This document shows positions 1 through 6,677 of a stretch of DNA of 6,777 nt, piece by piece. The stretch is from Brachyspira catarrhinii (lineage in GTDB: Bacteria > Spirochaetota > Brachyspiria > Brachyspirales > Brachyspiraceae): the NCBI RefSeq assembly GCF_005518285.1, contig NZ_SJDU01000104.1:1-6777 (forward strand). The letters run 5' to 3'. The position numbers were made by a program, and so were the translations under genes. How positions within the stretch are numbered: the stretch's first letter is position 1; every line of letters begins with the position of its first letter. A model generated the notes under the pieces. That model ran no database searches and was not told the DNA's origin. It was given only the letters and a program-made list of their open reading frames with translations.

Positions 1-238
1 CCGCTGGCGAAAGTTCGTATATTACATTCATTTGATTTATTTTTTCAATTAAATTTTCATCCAAACTTAAAATAAAATTTGAAGTAAATTCCAAAGTATC
101 TCTATTTGCCGCTAATTTTGAAATATATTTTTCAAATTCATAAGCTCCAAATTCCGAATTTGAATCATACTTTTTACCGCAAGAGTTAACAATAAAAATA
201 AATAAAACGTTTAATAATATTATAAATATTTTTTTCAT
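1..238 (-). CDS. Small lipoprotein, N-terminal part only (runs off left edge)
   Basis: Only the first 79 codons lie in the window and there is no stop. The start is ATG at 238. The product opens with a basic MKK, a hydrophobic stretch at about residues 4-17, and a relaxed spirochaete-type lipobox V17-N-S-C20. It should therefore be cut by signal peptidase II and lipidated on Cys20. After the cysteine the sequence is charged and predicted helical, and I recognise no domain. The gene begins 7 bp after the lnt stop codon, so it is very probably cotranscribed with lnt; an AGGA inside the last lnt codons, 12 nt from the ATG, is a weak ribosome-binding site. As a lipoprotein it would itself be a substrate of Lnt. 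Function unknown; the reading frame and signal peptide are clear. Confidence 0.8.
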   Translation of the reverse strand, partial: MKKIFIILLNVLFIFIVNSCGKKYDSNSEFGAYEFEKYISKLAANRDTLEFTSNFILSLDENLIEKINQMNVIYELSPA

Positions 239-245
239 TATCAAT

Positions 246-2363
246 TTAATTCCTATATTTTTTTTCGTTATTTTCTTCCATAATATCGTCCAAAGTCGAA
301 TAAATATCCGTTAACGGTTCGTCAAATATACTATAAGGTTTCTTCTTTTCTTTTTCTATTTTTACAGATTCTATAGAAGCTTCTATGTCTTCCAAACTTG
401 GCAACTCTTCTACATTATCGTTATTTATATACGAATGAACTTTTTCCGCCGAAGATTGATTATTTTTTACTTCGTTTTTTTTTTGATTTTTTTTTAACTT
501 TTTTCTTATTCTTTTGTTTAATTTTATTTTTAATATTATAGAAGAAATTTTTTCTTTCAAAGACTTTTTAAATTTTATAAAATCTTTTTTCGCGGAGAAA
601 AATATCAATACGAATATTGCGATAAAACAAAGCCAAACAAACCATTCGCCAAATCTCGTGTATATAGTTATTTTATCGTTCAAGGCGACATTCGCTATCA
701 TATAATCGGGCTGCCAAAATGGAATTGTCGATATAATTTTTCCCGAACTCGATATATGCCCTGTCACCCCAGAATTCCCGTTATGAACCAAATCTCTTCT
801 GTTTTCTATCGCCCTGAATACCGCCATATAAAAATGCTGAAGCAAAGATTCATCGCTGTAAGACCAAGCGTCTTCCGTTATTACCGCCAAAGTTTCCGCT
901 CCGTTATATGCGAACTTTCTCACAAAATCTCCAAACGCGCTTTCATAACAAATAAGCCCCGAAAAAGTGTAGCCTCTCGGATGATTGAAAACGGTTATTT
1001 TTTTTCCTCTATTCCATTTTGCAGCTCCCGCTTTGTCGAATTGCTGATACATAAAATTAATTATATTTTTAAATGGAAAAGTATTTAATAAAAATTCGTT
1101 ATCTTGAAAAGGATACGCTTCTCCGCCTGGGACAAGTTTTATTTTGGAATATTCGTCAAGCACATTTCCGTTATAATCTATGAATTCCATTCCGTTATAA
1201 TATTCGTAATTGTTATAAGCGTCTTCGTTCGTATTTTCTTTTATTATTGGAGTTCCCAAAAGATGATAGGTTTGAGTCGCTCTTATCATGTCGTATAAAA
1301 TAAAAGTGTTGTATATTGCGGGGTATGTGGAATTGGAAGCCAAACCGTATTCGTATAATTCTTTATTTCTATTAAAATAAAAACCGTAGGAATCCATAGT
1401 GACAGATTCGGGATAAATTATTAAAGAAGGCTGCGATAAAGCGGCGTCTCTCGCTAAATTTGCCACTCTCTTTACCGATATCGTTCCGTTTTGAGTGGCT
1501 CCGTCTGGAATTTCGGCGCTTTTGAATTTATCCGATTTGAGTAAAAAATTTTCCGCAAAACCTTGAATGCCTCCCGAATTTCTTCTGTAAGGCTCTCCCG
1601 TATAAATTTCTCTCCAATAATTATTCGGGTCGAAAGATTTTTGTATCAAAGCGATTTTTGTTTTATTCGCTCTTAATCTTTTTGATTCTTCCAAATTCAA
1701 TTTTGCAATTCCGTAAATTAAAATTAATATTAAAGAAGAAACCAATATAATCGCAGGCAAATAATTTTTTCTATCTTTTTTAATTTCTATTTTGTCGGCG
1801 TATAAAATAATGTAATGACTTATGACGGCGTTTGTAAAATAAATAAAAAAACTTACTCCCAAAAGTCCGATTGTGTCGGCAATTTGAATGAAAGGCAAAA
1901 AATTCCATTGCGAATATCCTATTATTCCCCAAGGAAATCCTAAAAATCCGACATTTCGCATATATTCCATAAAAGTAAATATTATTGGAATGGCTATAAA
2001 TCTAAATCGAGGAAGTCGTTTCGATATAAAACCGCTTAACAACATCGCGGGCAAATAAAACAAAAGAACGAGTAAAAATAAAATTGTGAATAAAGCTAAA
2101 AAGGCTATTGTCGCTTCCGTTTCTTTAAGCATAAAGGCGGATACCCACATAAGCAAATAACCGAAAAATACGAGGACAAATACCGCGGCGGATAATATAT
2201 AATATCTGATTTTATTCGCTTTATAAATAATTATATTTAACGGAGCTAAAGCTATAAACGACATTGGAAAAAGATTTAAAGGCGGAAACGCTGGAATCAA
2301 TAATAACGCGCTCAATACGGTTAATACGATTATCCCCAAAATATGCGAATTTTTTTTAGACAC
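246..2363 (-). CDS. lnt: Apolipoprotein N-acyltransferase (Lnt) with long charged C-terminal tail
   Basis: Transfers a fatty acid from phospholipid to the N-terminal diacylglyceryl-cysteine of lipoproteins, the last step of lipoprotein maturation in the inner membrane. Seven hydrophobic segments lie at about residues 6-26, 30-46, 53-75, 85-111, 120-135, 158-187 and 202-222. A nitrilase-fold periplasmic domain follows, then a last membrane segment at about 573-590. The catalytic triad is present: E319 in IIYPES, K407 in YSKIKL and C472 in ICYES. The supporting residues E415, E474 and probably W250 also match E. coli Lnt. The protein has 705 residues against about 510 in E. coli. The extra length is roughly 40 residues between W250 and E319, smaller loop insertions, and a tail of about 115 residues that is Lys-rich at 592-630 and mixed to acidic at 650-700. 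The start is GTG at 2363, chosen because AGGA lies 9 nt upstream and a good promoter precedes it. Confidence 0.95.
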   Translation of the reverse strand: MSKKNSHILGIIVLTVLSALLLIPAFPPLNLFPMSFIALAPLNIIIYKANKIRYYILSAAVFVLVFFGYLLMWVSAFMLKETEATIAFLALFTILFLLVLLFYLPAMLLSGFISKRLPRFRFIAIPIIFTFMEYMRNVGFLGFPWGIIGYSQWNFLPFIQIADTIGLLGVSFFIYFTNAVISHYIILYADKIEIKKDRKNYLPAIILVSSLILILIYGIAKLNLEESKRLRANKTKIALIQKSFDPNNYWREIYTGEPYRRNSGGIQGFAENFLLKSDKFKSAEIPDGATQNGTISVKRVANLARDAALSQPSLIIYPESVTMDSYGFYFNRNKELYEYGLASNSTYPAIYNTFILYDMIRATQTYHLLGTPIIKENTNEDAYNNYEYYNGMEFIDYNGNVLDEYSKIKLVPGGEAYPFQDNEFLLNTFPFKNIINFMYQQFDKAGAAKWNRGKKITVFNHPRGYTFSGLICYESAFGDFVRKFAYNGAETLAVITEDAWSYSDESLLQHFYMAVFRAIENRRDLVHNGNSGVTGHISSSGKIISTIPFWQPDYMIANVALNDKITIYTRFGEWFVWLCFIAIFVLIFFSAKKDFIKFKKSLKEKISSIILKIKLNKRIRKKLKKNQKKNEVKNNQSSAEKVHSYINNDNVEELPSLEDIEASIESVKIEKEKKKPYSIFDEPLTDIYSTLDDIMEENNEKKYRN

Positions 2364-2372
2364 TTATAAATT

Positions 2373-2376
2373 TCCT
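2373..2376 (-). promoter_or_regulatory. Ribosome-binding site deciding the GTG start of lnt
   Basis: AGGA on the minus strand, 9 nt before the GTG at 2361-2363. The product then begins MSKKNSH and runs straight into the first membrane segment, as expected for Lnt. Confidence 0.65.
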
Positions 2377-2401
2377 ATATTTTTATTGTATATTTTAATT
2401 C

Positions 2402-2430
2402 ATTATAGATTATTTATAAAAAAATGTAAA
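2402..2430 (-). promoter_or_regulatory. Sigma-70-like promoter for lnt
   Basis: On the minus strand TTTACA (2430-2425) is followed after 17 bp by a perfect TATAAT (2407-2402). Transcription would begin near 2395, giving a leader of about 30 nt that holds the AGGA ribosome-binding site. It lies in the 98-bp gap behind the hemerythrin gene, so lnt and the following lipoprotein probably form a separate transcription unit, possibly with read-through from upstream. The call rests on consensus match and spacing in A/T-rich DNA. Confidence 0.65.
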
Positions 2431-2461
2431 ATAGTTATAATAAAAACGAATGTATTAATTA

Positions 2462-2944
2462 TTATTTATTTTCTTTATTTTTTAGAACTCGCATAAGCTC
2501 TTCCACAAAAATTTTATCTCTAAAAGCTATATGTTCCAAAAGCCAATCTTTAAGATATTTTACGAGTTTATTTGCGATAAAAGGCTGTCCTTCCTGATAA
2601 CTCTTTATTTGATTAACTACCTCATCGTAAAAGCTTTTATGCATAGCCTTATGATTTTTAGAATCCGAATAATTTATAATATCCATTATTTTTTCTTCGG
2701 TTTTAAAGTGATAATCGGCATATTCTATGCATCTTTTTGAGGCGCTTATAAAAGCTTCGTTTTTATTAATTCTATGGTCTATAGTCGACAAATAAAGGTC
2801 GTTTATTATATTTACAAGTTCTCTATGCTGTTCGTCTATAATTTTATGTTTGGTATCGTATAGAGGATTCCATTTTATAAAAAGATTATCTTCTCGGATG
2901 TCGTTTTCAATTGTCAAATTATCGACATTTTTATTCTCCGCCAT
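2462..2944 (-). CDS. Bacteriohemerythrin (stand-alone hemerythrin-domain protein)
   Basis: A cytoplasmic four-helix-bundle protein that binds O2 at a non-heme di-iron centre. All seven expected iron ligands are visible: H40 in IDEQH, H79 and E83 in HFKTE, H98 and H102 in HKAMH, and H138 and D143 in HIAFRD. The family's N-terminal Trp is W25, in WNPLY. At 160 residues it is a single domain with about 20 extra N-terminal residues that are polar and charged; there is no signal peptide, methyl-accepting domain or GGDEF partner. A role in oxygen storage, delivery or scavenging in a low-oxygen spirochaete is inferred. The ATG at 2944 is supported by AAGGAG (2957-2952), 7 nt upstream. The gene starts 87 bp after hslU with no convincing promoter in the gap, so it may be read through from hslVU. 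Confidence 0.93.
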   Translation of the reverse strand: MAENKNVDNLTIENDIREDNLFIKWNPLYDTKHKIIDEQHRELVNIINDLYLSTIDHRINKNEAFISASKRCIEYADYHFKTEEKIMDIINYSDSKNHKAMHKSFYDEVVNQIKSYQEGQPFIANKLVKYLKDWLLEHIAFRDKIFVEELMRVLKNKENK

Positions 2945-2951
2945 AATAATG

Positions 2952-2957
2952 CTCCTT
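2952..2957 (-). promoter_or_regulatory. Strong ribosome-binding site of the hemerythrin gene
   Basis: AAGGAG on the minus strand, 7 nt before the ATG. It is the clearest Shine-Dalgarno sequence in the window and fixes the start. Confidence 0.75.
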
Positions 2958-3031
2958 AATAAAATTTGCGAATTTAATAAATTCTCTATTTATAAGGTAA
3001 TAAAAAATTTAATATCGTCAACTATAAAAAA

Positions 3032-4399
3032 TTATAAAATATATCTGCTAATGTCTCTGTTTTCTTCTATATCTTTCATAGCTTCTTTTATATTGCCCGC
3101 GTCAATCTTTATAAACTCTCCTTTATGCTCGTCCGCCGTAAACGAAATGTCTTCAAAAACTTTTTCCATTATCGTGTAGAGTCTTCTCGCTCCTATATTT
3201 TCAACATTTGTGTTTATATTATAAGCCAAATCGGCGATGCAATCCAAAGCGTCTTCGGTAAATTCTATCGAAACTTCTTCGGTTTTTAATAATTCCTGAT
3301 ATTGTTTCGTTATCGCGTTTTTAGGATTAACCAAAATATCTTTAAAATCTTCTTTCGACAAAGCTTTTAATTCCACTCTAATCGGAAATCTTCCCTGAAG
3401 TTCTGGAATCAAATCGGAAGGTTTATTCGTATGAAAAGCTCCAGCGGCGATAAATAATATATGGTCGGTTTTCACGGGTCCGTATTTCGTATTTACCGTT
3501 GTTCCTTCGACTATCGGAAGCAAATCTCTTTGAACTCCATGCCTCGCTACATCCGCATGGTCGCTCTTGTTTCCGCTCGCTATTTTGTCAATTTCGTCCA
3601 AAAATATTATTCCCATGTTTTCCGTTAAATTCAAAGCGTCCGAAGTCACTTTTTCCATATCTATAAGAGTTTCCGAAGCCTCGCTTATCAAATATTTTTT
3701 CGCTTCTTTCACTCTCAACCTTTTATTTTTTTTGCTTGCGGGAATTATGCTTCCAACCATCGACTGAATCATATCGTTTTCTTCAAATCCCATTCCAGGA
3801 ATTATTCCGAACATTCTATTTTGATTTGAGCTAACTTTTATTTCCACATAACTTTCGTCAAAATCTCCGTTTGCGATTCTCGTTTTCATCTGTTCTTTAG
3901 CGTTTTTCTTTTTTTCCGCTTCGTTTTCCGTCAAATAATCTTCTTCTTTTTTAGCGGAGCTTACGGAAGGCAAAAGAAGTTTAACAAGTTTATCCAAAGC
4001 TATATCGGTGGCTTCTTTTTCGACATCTTTCATCATTGCCGTTTTCAAATCGAATATCGCCGCATTAACCAAATCTCGAACCATACTTTCGACATCTCGT
4101 CCGACATAGCCGACTTCAGTATATTTTGTCGCCTCCACTTTAATAAACGGCGCTTTTACAAGTTTTGCGAGTCTTCTTGCAATTTCCGTTTTTCCTACTC
4201 CCGTAGGTCCGATTAATATTATATTTTTAGGCGCGACTTCGTCTTTTAATTCTTCGGGCAAATGGCGTCTTCTGTATCTGTTTCTCAAAGCTATCGCGAC
4301 CGACCTTTTCGCTTCGGTTTGTCCTATTATATATTGGTCTAAAGCCTCGACAATTTTTCTCGGCGTAAGTTCGCTTTCCAATTTTGCGTCAAATGACAT
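3032..4399 (-). CDS. hslU: HslU (ClpY), AAA+ unfoldase subunit of the HslUV protease
   Basis: A hexameric ATPase that unfolds substrates and threads them into the HslV peptidase in the cytoplasm. Motifs in order are Walker A GPTGVGKT (64-71), pore loop GYVG (97-100), a Lys/Glu-rich intermediate (I) domain at about 110-245, Walker B IIFLDEID (264-271), arginine finger R337 in GRFPIRVEL, and sensor-2 GARRL (403-407). The C-terminal ISRYIL matches the conserved tail that docks into HslV and activates it. The length of 455 residues is normal (E. coli 443). The ATG shares one base with the hslV stop (TAATG), so translation is probably coupled. GGAGG (4414-4410), inside the end of hslV, lies 10 nt upstream and supports this start. 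Every key residue I looked for is present. Confidence 0.98.
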   Translation of the reverse strand: MSFDAKLESELTPRKIVEALDQYIIGQTEAKRSVAIALRNRYRRRHLPEELKDEVAPKNIILIGPTGVGKTEIARRLAKLVKAPFIKVEATKYTEVGYVGRDVESMVRDLVNAAIFDLKTAMMKDVEKEATDIALDKLVKLLLPSVSSAKKEEDYLTENEAEKKKNAKEQMKTRIANGDFDESYVEIKVSSNQNRMFGIIPGMGFEENDMIQSMVGSIIPASKKNKRLRVKEAKKYLISEASETLIDMEKVTSDALNLTENMGIIFLDEIDKIASGNKSDHADVARHGVQRDLLPIVEGTTVNTKYGPVKTDHILFIAAGAFHTNKPSDLIPELQGRFPIRVELKALSKEDFKDILVNPKNAITKQYQELLKTEEVSIEFTEDALDCIADLAYNINTNVENIGARRLYTIMEKVFEDISFTADEHKGEFIKIDAGNIKEAMKDIEENRDISRYIL

Positions 4400-4929
4400 T
4401 ATTCTATAACCTCCAAAGAAATATTACCGTTGGTGTATATGCATATTTTAGAAGCTATTTCCAGCGATTTTTTAGCTATAATATTGGCGGGCAAATCGGT
4501 ATTTTCCGTTAAAGCTATAGCCGCAGCTTTCGCATATTGTCCTCCGCTTCCAATGGCGAGTATATTATTATCGCTTTCTATAACATCTCCGTTTCCAGAT
4601 AGCAAAAGCATTTTATCTTTGCTTGCCACTATTATTAAAGCCTGAAGATTTCTAAGCATTTTATCCGTTCTCCATTCTCTTGCAAGTTCCACAGCCGCTC
4701 TCGTCAAATCTCCCGAGTATTCTTCCAATCTTTTTTCAAATTTTTCAAATAAAGTGAAAGCGTCCGCGGTAGTTCCAGCAAATCCCGATACCACTTTTCC
4801 GCCATATAATCTTCTTAATTTAACGGCGTTAGGCTTCATAACCGTTTCTCCGAGCGTTACTTGTCCGTCTCCCGCTATTGCCGTAATTCCGTTTCTACTT
4901 ACCGCGCAAATAGTAGTGCCTTTAAACAT
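4399..4929 (-). CDS. hslV: HslV (ClpQ), threonine peptidase subunit of the HslUV protease
   Basis: A proteasome-beta-like N-terminal-nucleophile peptidase, forming a double hexameric ring that HslU caps. The catalytic threonine is T5 of the GTTI motif, exposed by removal of a four-residue propeptide, MFKG; E. coli HslV loses only Met. Other active-site positions fit when counted from T5 as Thr1: D21 (17) in AGDGQ, K37 (33) in KLRRL, G49 (45) in SGFAG and S128 (124) in GSGG. The length of 176 residues equals the family norm. The start at 4929 is supported by GAGG (4940-4937), 7 nt upstream. It is the first gene of hslVU, behind a promoter at 5033-5061 and an unusually A/T-rich leader of about 97 nt. 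No CIRCE-type heat-shock operator is visible. Confidence 0.98.
   Translation of the reverse strand: MFKGTTICAVSRNGITAIAGDGQVTLGETVMKPNAVKLRRLYGGKVVSGFAGTTADAFTLFEKFEKRLEEYSGDLTRAAVELAREWRTDKMLRNLQALIIVASKDKMLLLSGNGDVIESDNNILAIGSGGQYAKAAAIALTENTDLPANIIAKKSLEIASKICIYTNGNISLEVIE
4410..4414 (-). promoter_or_regulatory. Ribosome-binding site of hslU, inside hslV
   Basis: GGAGG on the minus strand within the last hslV codons, 10 nt before the hslU ATG. With the TAATG stop-start overlap it indicates coupled translation of the two subunits. Confidence 0.7.
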
Positions 4930-5032
4930 ACATTAACCTCTATAAAAATGTTTAAATTTTAATTGAATATTAATTTAAAATTTTATTTAAAATTTATTTA
5001 AAAAAAATTTTATTAAAAATAATAATTTATAT

Positions 5033-5061
5033 ATTGTATTATATATTTCAATAAATTTCAA
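5033..5061 (-). promoter_or_regulatory. Sigma-70-like promoter for hslVU
   Basis: On the minus strand TTGAAA (5061-5056) is followed after 17 bp by TACAAT (5038-5033); each hexamer has one mismatch to consensus. Transcription would start near 5026, giving a leader of about 97 nt. The -35 lies in a tandem 10-bp repeat (5045-5064). A second TTGAAA (5051-5046) falls in the spacer and is too close to the -10 to serve as its -35. Confidence 0.55.
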
Positions 5062-5064
5062 TAA
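5045..5064. repeat. Tandem direct repeat, 2 x 10 bp, at the hslV -35 region
   Basis: ATTTCAATAA occurs twice in a row, at 5045-5054 and 5055-5064, with no mismatch. The unit is about one helical turn long and covers the -35 hexamer of the proposed hslVU promoter. It may be a binding site, or simply slippage in A/T-rich DNA. Confidence 0.6.
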
Positions 5065-5164
5065 ATGAAAATTTAGGTTTTATATCGTTAAAAGTAAAAT
5101 TGAAAATAAAGAAAATCAAAAACCTATTAAAAAATCGCTTAAATGACGAATAGAAAAAATCTTT

Positions 5165-6433
5165 TTACCATCCGACATAATAATCTTGCGTTCCGTCAGT
5201 AAGCCAATTAACGCTAATTCTTCTATAATTCAATTTATATAGGGTGTTATTATCTATAGAATTTCTTATAGTAAATTCGAAGAAAAATACTATAGTTCCG
5301 TCTATTAAACCTCGAACAGTCGAATTATAGCCAAGTTTATCGTGTAACTCTTTTTTATAAGTTTCAAATGTTCTTCCTTCGTCCTCGCTTACCGCAATCC
5401 ATAAATTGTTGTTTGTGTCCGCATAAGTTAATATAATTCTATTGCCGCCTCTTAATTTTGTTCCTTCTATTTTTCCGCCGTTACTTTCAATTTTAGCTCC
5501 TTCGCTCCATTCGTTAATAGAAGAGGTTAAATCGGAAGCCTTAAACCATTTTGCATCGCCGCTTGTTTTTGGAGATGCGACTATTAATAAAGATTTATCG
5601 GAAGTTCTGGCTATGATTTTTGCATTTTTATAACTATCTTCTTCGGAATATTTATGAACTCCGCCGACTTTCCAATTTTCTCCATTGTCGCGAGAATATA
5701 ATATTGCAAATCCCAAATGTTTAACGGTTTTACCAGTCGCGCCTTTATTGTTTGTCGAACCTATATCCAAAGCGCAAGCTAAAGTTCCGTCAGAAAGAGT
5801 AATTCCGTTGCCAGAAACGGGATAGAATCTGTCAAAACCTTGAGTTTTCAAATCGCTAAAAACCGAGTCGTCAATATCTATCCAATCGCTCCATTTACTA
5901 CCGTTATCGTAGCTTTTGCTTATTGAAATTTTTGATTCTCCTTCGTCATTATTAGAAAAACCCATTCCAGAAGAAGATAATAAAACCAAATCTTTATTAT
6001 TCGCGTAGAAAGAAACTGGAGAACCATGCGAATTCGTTCCGCTCGTAGCCGCTTTTCCTATGGTAGAGCCAAAACTATCAAATGTCTTTCCGTTGCTCGA
6101 CTTTTTAATCTGTATATCGCAGATTATTTCTCCGTCTATCCCAATTTCTCCGCTATATTTTCTGTATTCGTAAAACGCCAATAAATAACCGTAACTTGAA
6201 CCGACAAACGAAGGATTTCTATAAACTCTACCCGTTCCATCGCCAGAAGTTTGATAACTTTCCACTAAAGCAAATCTTACATCGAGTTCTTTTTGTTCTT
6301 CCATTTTTAATACATAATCTTTATTTTCGTTACTGTCTTTGTAGTATGGGGAAAAAGCGTAATCTACTCCGCAGGAAATAGTCATACAAGCTATTATAGT
6401 AATTATTGATATTAAAAATATTTTTTTTAACAT
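5165..6433 (-). CDS. Sialidase-like BNR/Asp-box lipoprotein
   Basis: A predicted surface or periplasmic beta-propeller lipoprotein of the sialidase superfamily. The signal peptide at 1-20 ends in lipobox T18-I-S-C21. Asp-box motifs SxDxGxx(W/F) lie at 174-181, 247-254 and 349-356, with degenerate copies near 111-118 and 301-309. Residues 71-100 follow the usual start of a sialidase domain: YRNP as a variant of the FRIP motif with R72, then AFYEYR with R91, then D100 as candidate acid/base. Near the end, GYNS with Y369 and FFFEF with E386 sit where the nucleophilic Tyr and a structural Glu are expected. The Glu and the second and third arginines of the classical active site are not obvious, so sialic acid hydrolysis is uncertain; it could bind sugar or cleave another glycan. 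The start ATG at 6433 follows AAGGGGGA with 10 nt between the G run and the ATG. It is a stand-alone gene. Confidence 0.82.
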   Translation of the reverse strand: MLKKIFLISIITIIACMTISCGVDYAFSPYYKDSNENKDYVLKMEEQKELDVRFALVESYQTSGDGTGRVYRNPSFVGSSYGYLLAFYEYRKYSGEIGIDGEIICDIQIKKSSNGKTFDSFGSTIGKAATSGTNSHGSPVSFYANNKDLVLLSSSGMGFSNNDEGESKISISKSYDNGSKWSDWIDIDDSVFSDLKTQGFDRFYPVSGNGITLSDGTLACALDIGSTNNKGATGKTVKHLGFAILYSRDNGENWKVGGVHKYSEEDSYKNAKIIARTSDKSLLIVASPKTSGDAKWFKASDLTSSINEWSEGAKIESNGGKIEGTKLRGGNRIILTYADTNNNLWIAVSEDEGRTFETYKKELHDKLGYNSTVRGLIDGTIVFFFEFTIRNSIDNNTLYKLNYRRISVNWLTDGTQDYYVGW

Positions 6434-6443
6434 ATTTCAAAAT

Positions 6444-6450
6444 CCCCCTT
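6444..6450 (-). promoter_or_regulatory. Atypical G-run ribosome-binding site of the sialidase-like gene
   Basis: AAGGGGG on the minus strand, 10 nt before the ATG at 6433. It stands out as five consecutive Gs in otherwise A/T-rich DNA and is a variant of the usual AGGAGG. It fixes the start in front of a clear lipoprotein signal peptide. Confidence 0.6.
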
Positions 6451-6496
6451 TTAAAATATTTTATCATATATTGTATATTGTTTTCACTTTCTATAT

Positions 6497-6526
6497 ATAA
6501 TATAACAAATTTTTTAATATAGTCAA
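6497..6526 (-). promoter_or_regulatory. Sigma-70-like promoter for the sialidase-like gene
   Basis: On the minus strand TTGACT (6526-6521) is followed by TATATT after 16 bp (6504-6499) or by the overlapping TATTAT after 18 bp (6502-6497). Transcription would start near 6490, giving a leader of about 57 nt. A second, weaker pair lies upstream, TTTACA (6590-6585) and TATAAA (6567-6562) with a 17-bp spacer, and could be another start or a chance match. Confidence 0.55.
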
Positions 6527-6643
6527 ATTTTTTTAGTAATTTTTTTAATAAATAATCTTATTTTATAGTATCGTATTTTTTATATGTAAATATTAATGAC
6601 AATTAAAAAGACTTTATTTTTTTGTATTATTAATTTAAACATT

Positions 6644-6671
6644 TTGACAAATAAAATTATTCTGTTATAAT
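6644..6671 (+). promoter_or_regulatory. Consensus sigma-70 promoter for the Rpn-type gene
   Basis: A perfect TTGACA (6644-6649) and a perfect TATAAT (6666-6671) are separated by 16 bp. The -10 ends 6 nt before the ATG at 6678, so transcription should start at or very near the start codon. No ribosome-binding site is visible between them. Confidence 0.75.
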
Positions 6672-6677
6672 ATATCT

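Noticed and set aside
514..1298. Plus-strand open frames opposite lnt (also opposite hslU, hslV, the hemerythrin and the sialidase-like gene)
   Set aside because: They overlap strongly supported conserved genes on the other strand, show no family features, and have no promoter or ribosome-binding site; they are shadow frames.
2970..2984. Small palindrome GAATTT-AAT-AAATTC between hslU and the hemerythrin gene
   Set aside because: Six weak base pairs in very A/T-rich DNA, with no T tract; expected by chance.
2989..3021. TTGACG on the minus strand as -35 of a hemerythrin promoter
   Set aside because: The only reasonable -10 (TATAAA) is 21 bp away, and the hexamer at 17 bp is ACCTTA; too poor to call.
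5074..5126. Inverted repeat TAGGTTTT/AAAACCTA downstream of the sialidase-like gene, considered as a terminator
   Set aside because: The arms are only 8 bp and A/T-rich, the loop is 37 nt, and no T run follows on the transcribed strand.
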